Program-made: the position numbers and the translations under genes
Notes under the pieces: model-generated
The model's input: only the letters and a program-made list of their open reading frames with translations
Told to the model about the DNA's origin: nothing
The model's database searches: none
In this document: positions 1 to 8,109 of the stretch, in pieces
Numbering within the stretch: the stretch's first letter is position 1
Layout: the number at the start of each line of letters is the position of its first letter
Assembly (NCBI RefSeq): GCF_022899355.1
Contig: NZ_JALJCK010000019.1
Location: 23,538-87,537 of the forward strand
Reading direction: 5' to 3'
Length of the DNA: 64,000 bases
DNA from: Shinella yambaruensis
GTDB taxonomy: Bacteria > Pseudomonadota > Alphaproteobacteria > Rhizobiales > Rhizobiaceae

Positions 1-2
1 AC

Positions 3-743
3 GCGCCCGAGCGGCCCGTCCGCCTCGCGGTCGAGAATGCCGGTGCAGGCGTGCGTGTCCGCGATGTCAGCCTCGACGTGCGCGAGGGCGAGATATCGGG
101 CCTTGCCGGCCTGCTCGGCTCGGGCCGTACGGAGACGGCGCGCCTGATCTTCGGTGCCGACAAGATGCAGCGCGGCACGATCCGCATGGACGGCCGCGCG
201 CGCACCTATCGCGAGCCGGCCGACGCCATCGCCGATGGCATCGGCCTCGTCTCGGAAGACCGCAAGATCGACGGCATCGTGCCCGACATGAGCATCCGCG
301 AGAACATGACGCTGGCGCTGCTGCCGAGGCTGAAGAAGGCCGGCATCGTCGACCGCGCGCGGCAGGACGAGATCGTCACCCGCTACATCCGCGCCCTCGG
401 CGTCAAATGCGCCTCGCCTGACCAGCCGATCAGGGAGCTCTCCGGCGGCAACCAGCAGAAGGTGCTGCTTGCCCGCTGGCTCGCCACCGACCCGCGTGTC
501 CTGATCATCGACGAGCCGACCCGCGGCATCGATATCGGCGCCAAATCGGAAATCCTCAAGCTGTTGCGCAGCCTCGCCGACGAGGGCCTCAGCGTGCTGA
601 TGATCTCCTCCGAACTGGAGGAGCTGCTCGCCGCCGCCGACCGCGTGACCGTGCTCAGCGACGGCACGTCCGTCGCGACCCTGCCGCGCAAGGACTTGAG
701 CGAAGCGGCGCTGCTTTCCGCCATGGCCCATCAGGTTGAATGA
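3..743 (+). CDS. Sugar ABC transporter ATP-binding protein, C-terminal part (partial at left edge)
   Basis: The reading frame is open to the left edge, so the first part of the gene lies outside the window; 246 codons are visible. They correspond to the second ATPase half of an RbsA/MglA/YtfR-type sugar ABC protein, which normally has about 500 residues and two ATPase domains. Visible motifs are the signature LSGGNQQKVLLARW, a Walker B region VLIIDEPTRGIDIGAKSE, and the GLVSEDRK segment typical of the second half of this family. The protein sits on the inner face of the membrane and energises the two permeases that follow. Its TGA stop at 741-743 lies next to the start of the first permease, so the three genes form one operon. 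The substrate cannot be told from this piece. Confidence 0.93.
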   Translation, partial: APERPVRLAVENAGAGVRVRDVSLDVREGEISGLAGLLGSGRTETARLIFGADKMQRGTIRMDGRARTYREPADAIADGIGLVSEDRKIDGIVPDMSIRENMTLALLPRLKKAGIVDRARQDEIVTRYIRALGVKCASPDQPIRELSGGNQQKVLLARWLATDPRVLIIDEPTRGIDIGAKSEILKLLRSLADEGLSVLMISSELEELLAAADRVTVLSDGTSVATLPRKDLSEAALLSAMAHQVE

Positions 744-744
744 C

Positions 745-1755
745 ATGACGACGATCGAGACCCCCGCCCCGCAGCCCTCCGGCACACTTTCTCCCGGCAG
801 CCGGCTGTTCACGCTGGCGAGCCGCTACGGCACGTTCGTCGCCTTCCTGGCGCTCATCGTCTTCAACGTCGCGGTGACGCCGAACTTCCTTTCCTGGCAG
901 ACGCTCAACGTGAACCTCACGCAGGTCGCGACCATCGTCATCGTCGCGACCGGCATGACGCTCGTCATCGCCACCGGCGGCATCGACCTGTCGGTCGGCT
1001 CGCTGATGGCGATAGCGGGCGCGCTCGCGCCGATGATCTTCATGGGCCAGTTCTGGCAGGTGGAGAACATGGCATTCGCCGTGGCGCTCGCCTTCCTCCT
1101 TCCCGTCGTCGTCGCCGGCCTCTTCGGCCTGTTCAACGGGCTGCTCGTCACGCGCTTTTCCATCCAGCCGATCATCGCGACGCTCGTGCTCTTCATCGCC
1201 GGACGCGGCATCGCGCAGGTCATGACCAACGGCAACCTGCAGGTCTTCAGGAACGAGGGCTTCCAGTTCATCGCCATGGGCCGCATCGCCGGCATTCCGG
1301 CGCAGGTCGTGCTGATGACCGTCATCGTCGCCCTCACCTTTGCGATGATCCGCTACACGGTCATCGGCCGGCAGATCATCGCCGTCGGCGGCAACGAGAA
1401 GGCCGCAAGGCTCACCGGCGTGCCGGTGAAGCGGGTCAAGCTCTTCGTCTACATGATCAGCGGCGCGCTTGCGGGGCTTGCCGGCCTCGTCGTGGTGGCG
1501 CGCAACTCCGCCAGCGACGCCAACCTCGTCGGCCTCGGCATGGAACTCGACGCCATCGCCGCCGTCGCCGTCGGCGGCACGCTGCTCACGGGCGGGCGGG
1601 CGAACATCATCGGCACCGTGCTCGGCGCCTTCGTCATCCAGCTCGTCCGCTACACGCTATTGGCCAACGGCGTGCCGGATGCGGCCGCCCTCATCGTCAA
1701 GGCCGGGCTGATCGTGCTCGCCGTCTTCATCCAGCAACGCGCCGACAAGTCTTGA
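745..1755 (+). CDS. Sugar ABC transporter permease (RbsC/YtfT type)
   Basis: A 336-residue, very hydrophobic inner-membrane protein of the ribose/galactofuranose-type permease family (BPD_transp_2). The family motif GMTLVIATGGIDLSVGSL lies near residue 75, and the C-terminal half has the conserved VAVGGTLLTGG segment. It forms the translocation channel together with the next permease and the upstream ATPase. I chose ATG 745, one base after the ATPase stop; a TTG at 736 in the same frame would add three residues and overlap the ATPase gene. An ATPase followed by two different permeases is the arrangement of ytfR-ytfT-yjfF, so a furanose or related sugar is possible, but the binding protein that would indicate the substrate is outside the window. 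Confidence 0.92.
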   Translation: MTTIETPAPQPSGTLSPGSRLFTLASRYGTFVAFLALIVFNVAVTPNFLSWQTLNVNLTQVATIVIVATGMTLVIATGGIDLSVGSLMAIAGALAPMIFMGQFWQVENMAFAVALAFLLPVVVAGLFGLFNGLLVTRFSIQPIIATLVLFIAGRGIAQVMTNGNLQVFRNEGFQFIAMGRIAGIPAQVVLMTVIVALTFAMIRYTVIGRQIIAVGGNEKAARLTGVPVKRVKLFVYMISGALAGLAGLVVVARNSASDANLVGLGMELDAIAAVAVGGTLLTGGRANIIGTVLGAFVIQLVRYTLLANGVPDAAALIVKAGLIVLAVFIQQRADKS

Positions 1756-1766
1756 GGAGACCCATC

Positions 1767-2750
1767 ATGCACACCCTCCTCCGCCCCTTCGCCATCAAAT
1801 CCTCCGGCGACATCGCCCGGCTCGGCGTCCTCCTCGCGCTTTTCGGCCTCATCCTCTTCGGGGCGCTGCGTTACGACAACTTCCTTTCGTCCTACAACAT
1901 CCTCTCGTTCCTGCGCTACAATTCCATGTTCGCGCTGATCGCCCTCGGCATGGCCTTCGTCATCATCACCGGCGGCATCGACCTTTCGGTCGGCGGCACG
2001 GCGGCAATGGCGAGCGTGGTGGCGGCGCTCCTTTCGCCCTGGCACTGGGCGGCAGGTCTCCTCGGCGGCATGGCCGCCGGCTGCGCGGTCGGCGCGCTCA
2101 ATGGCTTCATCATCACGAAGATGCGCATCCAGCCCTTCATCGCAACGCTCGCGACCATGCTCGCCGCCTATGGCACGGGCCTGCTCATCGCCAACAACCA
2201 GTCGGTCTCCGTCTCCTACGACAGCGGCTTCACGGTGATCGGCCAGGACGATTTCCTGGGCTTTCCCATTCCTGCCTGGATCGCGCTCGCCGCCTATATC
2301 CTCGGCTGGCTGGTGCTCGAAAAGCTGCCCGTCGGCCGCCACGTCCTCGCCATCGGCGACGGCGAGGCGACAGCCGGCCTGATGGGCCTGAAAGTCGAGC
2401 GCACGCTTGCCGCCGTCTATCTCGCCTCCGGCACGCTCGCCGGCCTTGCCGGCGTCATCCTCGCCTCGCAGTTCGGCGCCGGCCAGCCGACGGAAGGCGT
2501 CGGCTGGGAGCTTTTCGCGATCGCGTCCGTCGTGGTCGGCGGCACGCTGCTGACGGGCGGTTCGGGCTCGGTCGGCGCGACGCTGGCCGGCGCGCTCCTC
2601 CTGGCCATGGTGTTCAACATCCTGAACTTCGAAAACGGCCTCGGCTGGATCTCGTTGTCCGCCTACTGGCAGTCCGTCATCCGCGGCGCCTTCCTGCTCG
2701 TCGTCGTCGTGCTGCAGGCCAAGTTGATGGCGCGCCACAGGAGCGCCTGA
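1767..2750 (+). CDS. Sugar ABC transporter permease (RbsC/YjfF type)
   Basis: The second permease of the sugar transporter, 327 residues with multiple membrane segments, carrying the same GGIDLSVGG motif (near residue 73) and an ASVVVGGTLLTGGSGS segment near the C terminus. It is a paralogue, not a copy, of the preceding gene. ATG 1767 is preferred because GAGGAG lies 7 bases upstream at 1754-1759; a TTG at 1752 overlaps the previous stop but has no ribosome binding site. It is the last gene of the operon: the next gene is on the other strand and ends only 19 bases away. Two non-identical permeases with one double ATPase matches YtfT/YjfF rather than RbsC, which is usually a single permease. 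Confidence 0.92.
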   Translation: MHTLLRPFAIKSSGDIARLGVLLALFGLILFGALRYDNFLSSYNILSFLRYNSMFALIALGMAFVIITGGIDLSVGGTAAMASVVAALLSPWHWAAGLLGGMAAGCAVGALNGFIITKMRIQPFIATLATMLAAYGTGLLIANNQSVSVSYDSGFTVIGQDDFLGFPIPAWIALAAYILGWLVLEKLPVGRHVLAIGDGEATAGLMGLKVERTLAAVYLASGTLAGLAGVILASQFGAGQPTEGVGWELFAIASVVVGGTLLTGGSGSVGATLAGALLLAMVFNILNFENGLGWISLSAYWQSVIRGAFLLVVVVLQAKLMARHRSA

Positions 2751-2769
2751 AGCGGGCATGGCCCATCCG

Positions 2770-3213
2770 TCACGCGCGCCCGTCATGGCCCTGCGCCAGC
2801 CGCAAGGCCGGTGGCATCATATCTGGACACTGCACGTCCCGGTGGGCCTCCACGAGATCCGCGATCGAATGGCAATCCAGAAGGTCGAGCATGGAGTTGG
2901 TGAGATCGCGCAGAAGCGGTCCCAGAAATGCCTCCTGATTGCTGGTTTCGAGGGCAAAGGCGCGCGGCTGCGTCAACCGCACGACGTCGCCGAGCAGGAT
3001 GTGGTCAGGCGGTTGAAGCAGCTTGAGCCCGCCGAACCGGCCGCGGCGCGTGGCAATCCATCCGGCTTTCGAGAGCTGAAGCACGACATGGGCGGCGCGG
3101 TCCTTCGACGTTCCGGCCTCCGCTGCCGCAAGGTTGGTGTCGATCTGCCTGCGGCGTCGGGCGCAGGACACGAGAATGCTGATTGCGATTTCCGTTTGCC
3201 GTGTCAGGCGCAT
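2770..3213 (-). CDS. Rrf2-family transcriptional regulator
   Basis: A 147-residue protein beginning MRLTRQTEIAIS, the characteristic N terminus of Rrf2 regulators (NsrR, IscR, RirA), followed by a winged helix-turn-helix with the GRFGGLKLL wing near residue 60. The start at 3213 is supported by a strong ribosome binding site (GGGAGGAGG) directly upstream. Rhizobial iron control is commonly exerted by RirA, an Rrf2 protein, so a regulator of this family beside metallophore uptake genes is suggestive. However, the three clustered cysteines that bind an iron-sulfur cluster in RirA, NsrR and IscR are not present in the usual place; only two Cys occur in the C-terminal third. It is therefore probably not RirA itself and may sense something else or act without a cluster. 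Confidence 0.85.
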   Translation of the reverse strand: MRLTRQTEIAISILVSCARRRRQIDTNLAAAEAGTSKDRAAHVVLQLSKAGWIATRRGRFGGLKLLQPPDHILLGDVVRLTQPRAFALETSNQEAFLGPLLRDLTNSMLDLLDCHSIADLVEAHRDVQCPDMMPPALRLAQGHDGRA

Positions 3214-3240
3214 GCTGCCTCCTCCCGATCCCGGTTGCGC

Positions 3241-3325
3241 TGGAGCAATTCCGGTGGAATCCGGTTCACGGAATTGCTCCAGCATCTGTTTTCACCGCGG
3301 CGATGCCGCTTCGGCTGGAAATGCG
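3241..3325. repeat. RIME-like rhizobial intergenic palindromic repeat, copy 1
   Basis: Two perfect 13-base arms (TGGAGCAATTCCG at 3241-3253 and CGGAATTGCTCCA at 3269-3281) surround a 15-base spacer, followed by a GC-rich tail containing GCGATGCCGCTTCGGCTG. A second, diverged copy lies at 53941-54040 with the same order of parts. Length, palindrome and position between genes resemble the RIME-type mosaic repeats of Rhizobiaceae. This copy fills the space between the AraC-family gene and the Rrf2 gene and ends a few bases before the AraC stop codon. Confidence 0.75.
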
Positions 3326-4291
3326 TCAGAGCGCAAGGCTCGTCTCCCGGCCGACCCGCCCGATCTGCGTATGGGACGTCTTCTTCATCGCCTTCGGGGT
3401 CGTGCCGAACTGCTTGCGGAACGCCGCGGCGAAGTGGCCGAGATTGGTGTAGCCGACCTGGTTCGCCACCGTCGTCACCGACTGCTCGCCCGCCAGCAAC
3501 GCGCTGCGCGCAACGATCATCCGCCGTTCCTTGAGATAGCCGAAGGGCGTCGTGTCGAAGAGGACCTTGAAGCCCTTCTTGAGCTTGAAATCGTTGATGC
3601 CGACCTCATGGGCGAGCGCCACCAGCGAGGGCGGATCGGAGAGGTTCTCGCTGAGGATATCGCGCGCCCGCTTCAGCCGCTCGATATCGCCCGGTGAAAG
3701 GGCGCAATCGCAATGGGCCATGCACAGCCGCTCGAGGCCAAGCGCGATCAGCTCGTAGGCCTTGCTGGTCAGGAAGACCGAGCGCAGGGGCTCGCTGACC
3801 TGTGCGGTAGCCATCTGGTGCAGCACGGCCTGAATGGAGGCGGACGGCAGGATTTCGCGGCTGAGCCCGCGCGCGCCGTCGCCGGCGAGAAACATCCGGA
3901 TCGCCTCCGGGCAGGCCGCACTGAAGACGCGGCTCATATAAGCGTGCGGCAGGCCGACGATGACGACGGAGAGCGCCTCATCGCGCCCGACCGTCGCCGG
4001 TTCGGCCGAAAAACCGTTCGAGACGAGCGCCGCCTCGCCGCTGCCGAAGGCAATCCCGCGCTGCCCGGCCCGCCCGGGCAGGGTGAGCGTGCCGGCAACG
4101 ACGAAAACCATCGCCGATCCGCGTCGCGGCAGCGCCAGCGGCAGGTCGCAACCCGTATGGGCCGCGCCGCTCACCATGGTAAGGCTGATGCCGTGATCGA
4201 GATGCACGACTTCGGTGCGGATGCCGAACGCCTCTTCGCAATCGGCACTGTCGAAAACCTTGATGTCTTCGCGCTGTCTGGTCTGCATCAT
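3326..4291 (-). CDS. AraC-family activator, PchR/YbtA type
   Basis: A 321-residue regulator with a ligand-sensing N-terminal domain and a C-terminal AraC DNA-binding domain. The two helix-turn-helix motifs are visible as LAHEVGINDFKLKKGFKVLF and VANQVGYTNLGHFAAAFRKQ, ending in the GTTPKAM signature. The spacing and the NDFKLKKGF...TTPFGYLKE sequence resemble PchR and YbtA, which activate siderophore uptake and synthesis genes when the ferric siderophore is present. ATG 4291 is chosen because GAGG lies 7 bases upstream; a GTG at 4303 would add four residues. The gene is downstream of the MFS importer gene (gap 80 bases) and in the same direction as the receptor, so it may be co-transcribed with the uptake genes. 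It is one of two AraC proteins in the cluster; which one senses the metallophore cannot be decided. Confidence 0.88.
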   Translation of the reverse strand: MMQTRQREDIKVFDSADCEEAFGIRTEVVHLDHGISLTMVSGAAHTGCDLPLALPRRGSAMVFVVAGTLTLPGRAGQRGIAFGSGEAALVSNGFSAEPATVGRDEALSVVIVGLPHAYMSRVFSAACPEAIRMFLAGDGARGLSREILPSASIQAVLHQMATAQVSEPLRSVFLTSKAYELIALGLERLCMAHCDCALSPGDIERLKRARDILSENLSDPPSLVALAHEVGINDFKLKKGFKVLFDTTPFGYLKERRMIVARSALLAGEQSVTTVANQVGYTNLGHFAAAFRKQFGTTPKAMKKTSHTQIGRVGRETSLAL

Positions 4292-4371
4292 GGGACACCT
4301 CACGCATTATGGAAGAAGGGACAGAGTCTTCCCGCTGGCATTGGCATCGGCATTTCCCGGCCCGCGCGCCT

Positions 4372-5604
4372 TCAGCCGGAGACGCCGTAGGCCGGCGCGC
4401 CCGCCGCCGGACTGTCCGCCACCGCCCGGTCTTCGCGGTAAAGCTTCAGGGCGAGCAGGCCGGCGAGGACCGCAAGGCCTGCCGCGATCAGCACCAGCGC
4501 CTGGTAACCCACCGCCCCGGCGACCTGGAGGGCGACGGCGCCCGACAGGAAGCCCATGAAGCTGTAGAGGCTGTACTGCGCCGTGAAATCGGTGCCCTCG
4601 CTGCCCGCCGCCGACCGGTCCATCATGATGGTCAGCATCACGGTGGCGATCGGGTTGTAGATCAGGAAAACGAGAACCAGGCCGGGCACGATCAGCAACG
4701 TCTCGCGCGCGCCGCCGGCAAGCGGCAGGACCGAAAGAATAATCGCCGCCTGCGCAAAGGCCGCGCTCACCAGCATGCGCTTGCGGCCGAAGCGGCGGAT
4801 CAGCAGGCCCGCGCCGAAGACGGCGAGAAGGCCGACCAGCGAACCGACGATGTTGAGCGTGAAGCCGACGGCCTCCAGCGGCCAGCCGATATCGACCAGC
4901 ATGGGGCTCAGCATGGCGAAGATCATGCCGATGCCGAGCGGCACGATGACCATCAGCGCCGCCCAGCCCGCCATGCCCGGCCGCGCCCAGACGCGCCAGA
5001 TGCGGCCGTAACCGGCGGCGGAGAGGGACGCCGGAACCTGCGGTTCGCGGAAGAAGAGGATCTGCACGAAGCAGGCGGCGAGCACGCCGGCCATCAGGAG
5101 GAAGCAGCCGGTCCAGCCGATCGTCGGGTAGAGCGCGAGCGTAAGCCCGCCGCCGAGCACGATGCCGACGAGGCCGCCGGCCACCTGCACGCTGTTGCCG
5201 AGGCCGCGCAGCTCCGCCGGCAGGAGACGGCAGGTAACGGCGTCCGTCGCAATATCCTGCGTTGCCGAGAAGACGGTAAGCACAAGCCCGAGCACGACCA
5301 GCAGCGGGAAATTGGCGAGGCCGTCGATCTGGCCGATGAGGACGAGCATGGCGATCATCGCCGCCTGCATCATAAGCAGCCAGCCGCGATAATGGCCGAG
5401 CCGGCCGAAGGAGACGCGGTCGACGAGCGGCGCCCAGAGGATCTTGAACACCCAGACGAAGCCGAGCAGGTAGAGCGCGCCGATCTCTTCCAGCGTGCGG
5501 CCCTGTTCGCGCAGGATCGCCGGCAGGCCCATGAAGAAGAAGGAGACCGGCAGGAACTGCGTGACGTAGAGGCTGGCGATCAGGATCCAGTTCGCGGGTT
5601 TCAT
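4372..5604 (-). CDS. RhtX/FptX-family siderophore importer (MFS)
   Basis: A 410-residue inner-membrane protein with about twelve membrane segments, related to AmpG-like major facilitators. The combination of the early segment QFLPVSFFFMGLPAILREQG, the SATQDIATDAVTCRLL motif of the fourth helix and the location beside a TonB-dependent receptor points to the RhtX/FptX family, which carries ferric rhizobactin or ferric pyochelin from periplasm to cytoplasm as a single protein. The start at 5604 is preceded by GAGG. It follows the receptor gene after 69 bases that hold a strong hairpin (5630-5653). YbtX, an MFS protein of the yersiniabactin locus with a poorly defined role, is another possible comparator. 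Since a pair of ABC half-transporters is also present, the inner-membrane import route may be redundant. Confidence 0.85.
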   Translation of the reverse strand: MKPANWILIASLYVTQFLPVSFFFMGLPAILREQGRTLEEIGALYLLGFVWVFKILWAPLVDRVSFGRLGHYRGWLLMMQAAMIAMLVLIGQIDGLANFPLLVVLGLVLTVFSATQDIATDAVTCRLLPAELRGLGNSVQVAGGLVGIVLGGGLTLALYPTIGWTGCFLLMAGVLAACFVQILFFREPQVPASLSAAGYGRIWRVWARPGMAGWAALMVIVPLGIGMIFAMLSPMLVDIGWPLEAVGFTLNIVGSLVGLLAVFGAGLLIRRFGRKRMLVSAAFAQAAIILSVLPLAGGARETLLIVPGLVLVFLIYNPIATVMLTIMMDRSAAGSEGTDFTAQYSLYSFMGFLSGAVALQVAGAVGYQALVLIAAGLAVLAGLLALKLYREDRAVADSPAAGAPAYGVSG

Positions 5605-5629
5605 TTCGGTCCTCGTCTTTCGTTTTCAC

Positions 5630-5653
5630 CGGCCCGGGCACTGGCCCGGGCCG
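5630..5653. other. Perfect GC hairpin between receptor and importer genes
   Basis: CGGCCCGGGC at 5630-5639 and GCCCGGGCCG at 5644-5653 form a perfect 10-bp stem with a 4-base loop. On the transcribed (minus) strand the stem is followed by GTGAAAACG, with no U run, so it is not a classical intrinsic terminator. Its position, directly 3' of the receptor gene and 5' of the importer gene, suits an RNA-stability or processing element that gives more receptor than importer. Confidence 0.6.
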
Positions 5654-5673
5654 TCATTTCTTCAGGGTGGCGA

Positions 5674-7962
5674 TCAGAACCTGGTCGTGATGCCGAGGCC
5701 GATCGTGCGGCCGCGCGAGACCAGGACGGAGTTGATGTTCGCCGTCATATGCGCGCCCTGCTGCTCCAGCCGGTCGCCGATGAGGTTTTCGCCGAACACA
5801 TAGAATTCCGTCTGGTCGATCTTCAGGCCCACCCGCGCATCGATGATGTGCTGGGCGTCGAGATCGAAATTGTTGCCGGTGTCGCCGGCGCGCTTGCCGA
5901 CGAAACGGTAGCCGAGATAGCCGGTGAGCATCGGATCGCCCGACATGTTGAGGAAGTCCGCCTCGCCCTGGTAGGTGAGGCCGAGATTGGCCGACCAGAG
6001 CGGCACGTTCGGCACCTCGTTGCCGACCTTGGCCTGCAGGACGCCGCCCGCCGGGATACCGGTGATCTCCGAATGGGTGAGCGTGACGCCGGCGAAGACG
6101 CCGAAGCCGTTGTCGAACTCCTTGCGGACCTCCGCCTCGACGCCATAGGTCTTCAGGTCGAAGTTCTCGATCGGGAAGGTCATGGTCGCCGGGTCGAAGC
6201 CGAAGATCGCCTCGTCCGTCACGTCGTTGTAGAAGCCGGCGACGGCGAAGCTCGTGCCGCTGTCGATGAGGTCGCCCTTCCAGCCCACTTCATAGGTCCA
6301 GATCGAGGTGGCGTCGTACCCGTCTTCCGGCAGGCCGATCGCGGCATTGCCGGTGAAGCGCGGGAAGCCGCCCGCCTTGTTGCCGCGGCTGACGCTGCCG
6401 TAGATCAGGTTCTCGTCGTTGAGCTTGTAGCTGAGCGAGACGCGGCCGGAGAACATGTCGAAGTTGCGCGCGCTGTCCTGCGCGAAGCTCGCCACCGTGC
6501 CCGGGAAGCCGGTGCCCGTGTAGAGGGCGTCGATCTTCTTGCGTTCATGGGTGTAGCGCAGCCCCCCGCCGATCTCGAAGCGTTCCGCGAAAGGCTGGGC
6601 GATGTCGAAGAAGATCGCCGAGGACGTCGAGGTGAGGTTGACGTCGCGCGTGCCGTTGATCGAGGCCGACATGGTCGAGGTCCCGAAGGCATCTTCATGG
6701 AAATCGTTATAGGAGAAGACGCCGCCGACCACCCACTTCGTCTCCGAATCGTCGAGCGATTGCAGGCGGACTTCCTGGTAGAACTGGCTTTCGCGCTGGT
6801 CCGTGACGTTGAACTCGCCGTCATTGGTGTAGAATTCCGGCGGAATGACCATGCCGAACGCGCCGAAGGTGGCGCTGTTGATGTAACCGTCCGAATTGTC
6901 GGTCCAGTTGTAGATGTCGTAATAGGTGAAGCCCGTCGTGGTCTTCAGCGCGAAGGTCTCGAAATCGTGCGAGGTGTTCAGCGTGACATAGCCGAGGTCG
7001 CGCCTGAACTCGGGCGTCTCCTGATAGGCGTGGCTGTCGCGCAGGAGGTACGGATAGCCGGTGTCGCCGTCGTATTTCTCGTAGCCGAGCGTGAGCTTGA
7101 CCTCCGTCGTATCGCCCGGCGTCCAAAGCAGGGTGCTCTTGATCGCGCCGACGTCGAAGCCGCCGATGTCCTTCTCGCCGGGATGATCGTTTTTGACGTA
7201 GGCCCCGCGGCCCTGGTAACGCACGGCGAAGCGGCCGAAGAGCTCCTCGTTGATCGCGCCGCCGAGGATGAACTCGCCCTTGCGGTAGCCCTCGGTGCCG
7301 ACTTCCGCGGTGATCTGGCGGATCGTCTCCGCATCGGGAACCATGCTCGTGATGTTGATCGCGCCGCCCGTCGAGTTGCGGCCGAAGAGCGTGCCCTGCG
7401 GCCCGCGCAGCACGTCGATCTGGCCGACGTCGAGCATCTGCCCGCTTGCCGCGAAGGCCGGCATGGGCACGCCGTCGATGATGGTCGGCGCGGTCGAGTT
7501 GTCGGGCGACAGCAGCGTCGAGAGCGTGCCGACGCCGCGCACGATCGGCTGGGCGGTGCGCGGATCGTCACCGTAATTGGGGATCTGTAGGCCGACGACG
7601 CGGTCCGAAAGATCCTGCACGTCGTTGATCCGCTCGTTCGTCAGCTTCTGGTCCGTCACCACGGAGACGCTGACGGGCACGTCGAGCGGGTTTTCGGCAT
7701 AGCGGCGGGCTTCGACGGTGATCGCCTCCAGCGTGGTCGAACCGTCGGCGGCCTGGGTCTGGCTCGTCGTCACGCGGTCGGTCTTGTCCTCCTCGCGCAC
7801 GTCCTGCGCCAGCGCCGAGCCCGCCGCAGCCATCGTCACCGTGAAGACGACGCCGGCCAGAAGCCGCGCCCGCCGGGTCGGCGCGCCGATCCGTTTGACG
7901 CCGGTCGCCGCATGGGTGCGGGCGAGGAAGGTGCGACGCGGTTCAGTCTGTGCGGGCGGCAT
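5674..7962 (-). CDS. TonB-dependent outer-membrane metallophore receptor (FyuA/FptA-like)
   Basis: A 762-residue outer-membrane receptor. The N terminus has an Arg-rich stretch and hydrophobic signal segment ending in SALAQ (around residue 53). A TonB-box-like LEAITVEARR lies near residue 80. The plug domain holds the IDVLRGPQGTLFGRNSTGG motif, and a long beta-barrel ends in a C-terminal Phe (GLGITTRF). Receptors of this type import ferric siderophores using TonB energy. Position next to an FptX-type importer and salicylate/thiazoline biosynthesis makes the local metallophore the likely ligand. The start at 7962 has GGAG six bases upstream. The region upstream contains two inverted repeats (7961-7980 and 8035-8046). 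The signal peptide is unusually long, so a start slightly further downstream cannot be excluded. Confidence 0.93.
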   Translation of the reverse strand: MPPAQTEPRRTFLARTHAATGVKRIGAPTRRARLLAGVVFTVTMAAAGSALAQDVREEDKTDRVTTSQTQAADGSTTLEAITVEARRYAENPLDVPVSVSVVTDQKLTNERINDVQDLSDRVVGLQIPNYGDDPRTAQPIVRGVGTLSTLLSPDNSTAPTIIDGVPMPAFAASGQMLDVGQIDVLRGPQGTLFGRNSTGGAINITSMVPDAETIRQITAEVGTEGYRKGEFILGGAINEELFGRFAVRYQGRGAYVKNDHPGEKDIGGFDVGAIKSTLLWTPGDTTEVKLTLGYEKYDGDTGYPYLLRDSHAYQETPEFRRDLGYVTLNTSHDFETFALKTTTGFTYYDIYNWTDNSDGYINSATFGAFGMVIPPEFYTNDGEFNVTDQRESQFYQEVRLQSLDDSETKWVVGGVFSYNDFHEDAFGTSTMSASINGTRDVNLTSTSSAIFFDIAQPFAERFEIGGGLRYTHERKKIDALYTGTGFPGTVASFAQDSARNFDMFSGRVSLSYKLNDENLIYGSVSRGNKAGGFPRFTGNAAIGLPEDGYDATSIWTYEVGWKGDLIDSGTSFAVAGFYNDVTDEAIFGFDPATMTFPIENFDLKTYGVEAEVRKEFDNGFGVFAGVTLTHSEITGIPAGGVLQAKVGNEVPNVPLWSANLGLTYQGEADFLNMSGDPMLTGYLGYRFVGKRAGDTGNNFDLDAQHIIDARVGLKIDQTEFYVFGENLIGDRLEQQGAHMTANINSVLVSRGRTIGLGITTRF

Positions 7963-8046
7963 TCGATACTCCAGTCGAATGGGCGAAGTGCACCGGCGCG
8001 GACCAAAAGGCCCACGGTCGGCTTCGCTTCGCGGTTTGAAATCAAA
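7961..8046 (-). promoter_or_regulatory. Candidate operator region of the receptor gene
   Basis: Two perfect short dyads lie here: ATTCGA (7961-7966) with TCGAAT (7975-7980), overlapping the start codon and ribosome binding site of the receptor gene, and TTTGA (8035-8039) with TCAAA (8042-8046) about 75 bases upstream. Either could be a regulator site; neither matches a known iron-box consensus well enough for me to name it. The rest of the 147-base gap between the receptor and the AraC gene holds no gene. Confidence 0.35.
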
Positions 8047-8109
8047 GGAAGATTATTGTCTCGGCTCCGGCATCGCCATAGGGCGGGTTTATGCCGGCGG
8101 GCAGTTTCC

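Noticed and set aside
5630..5653. Hairpin as intrinsic terminator of the receptor gene
   Set aside because: On the transcribed strand no U run follows the stem.
4309..7590. 1093-codon plus-strand frame across the MFS importer and receptor genes
   Set aside because: It runs antisense through two well-supported minus-strand genes and the hairpin between them; composition is that of a shadow.
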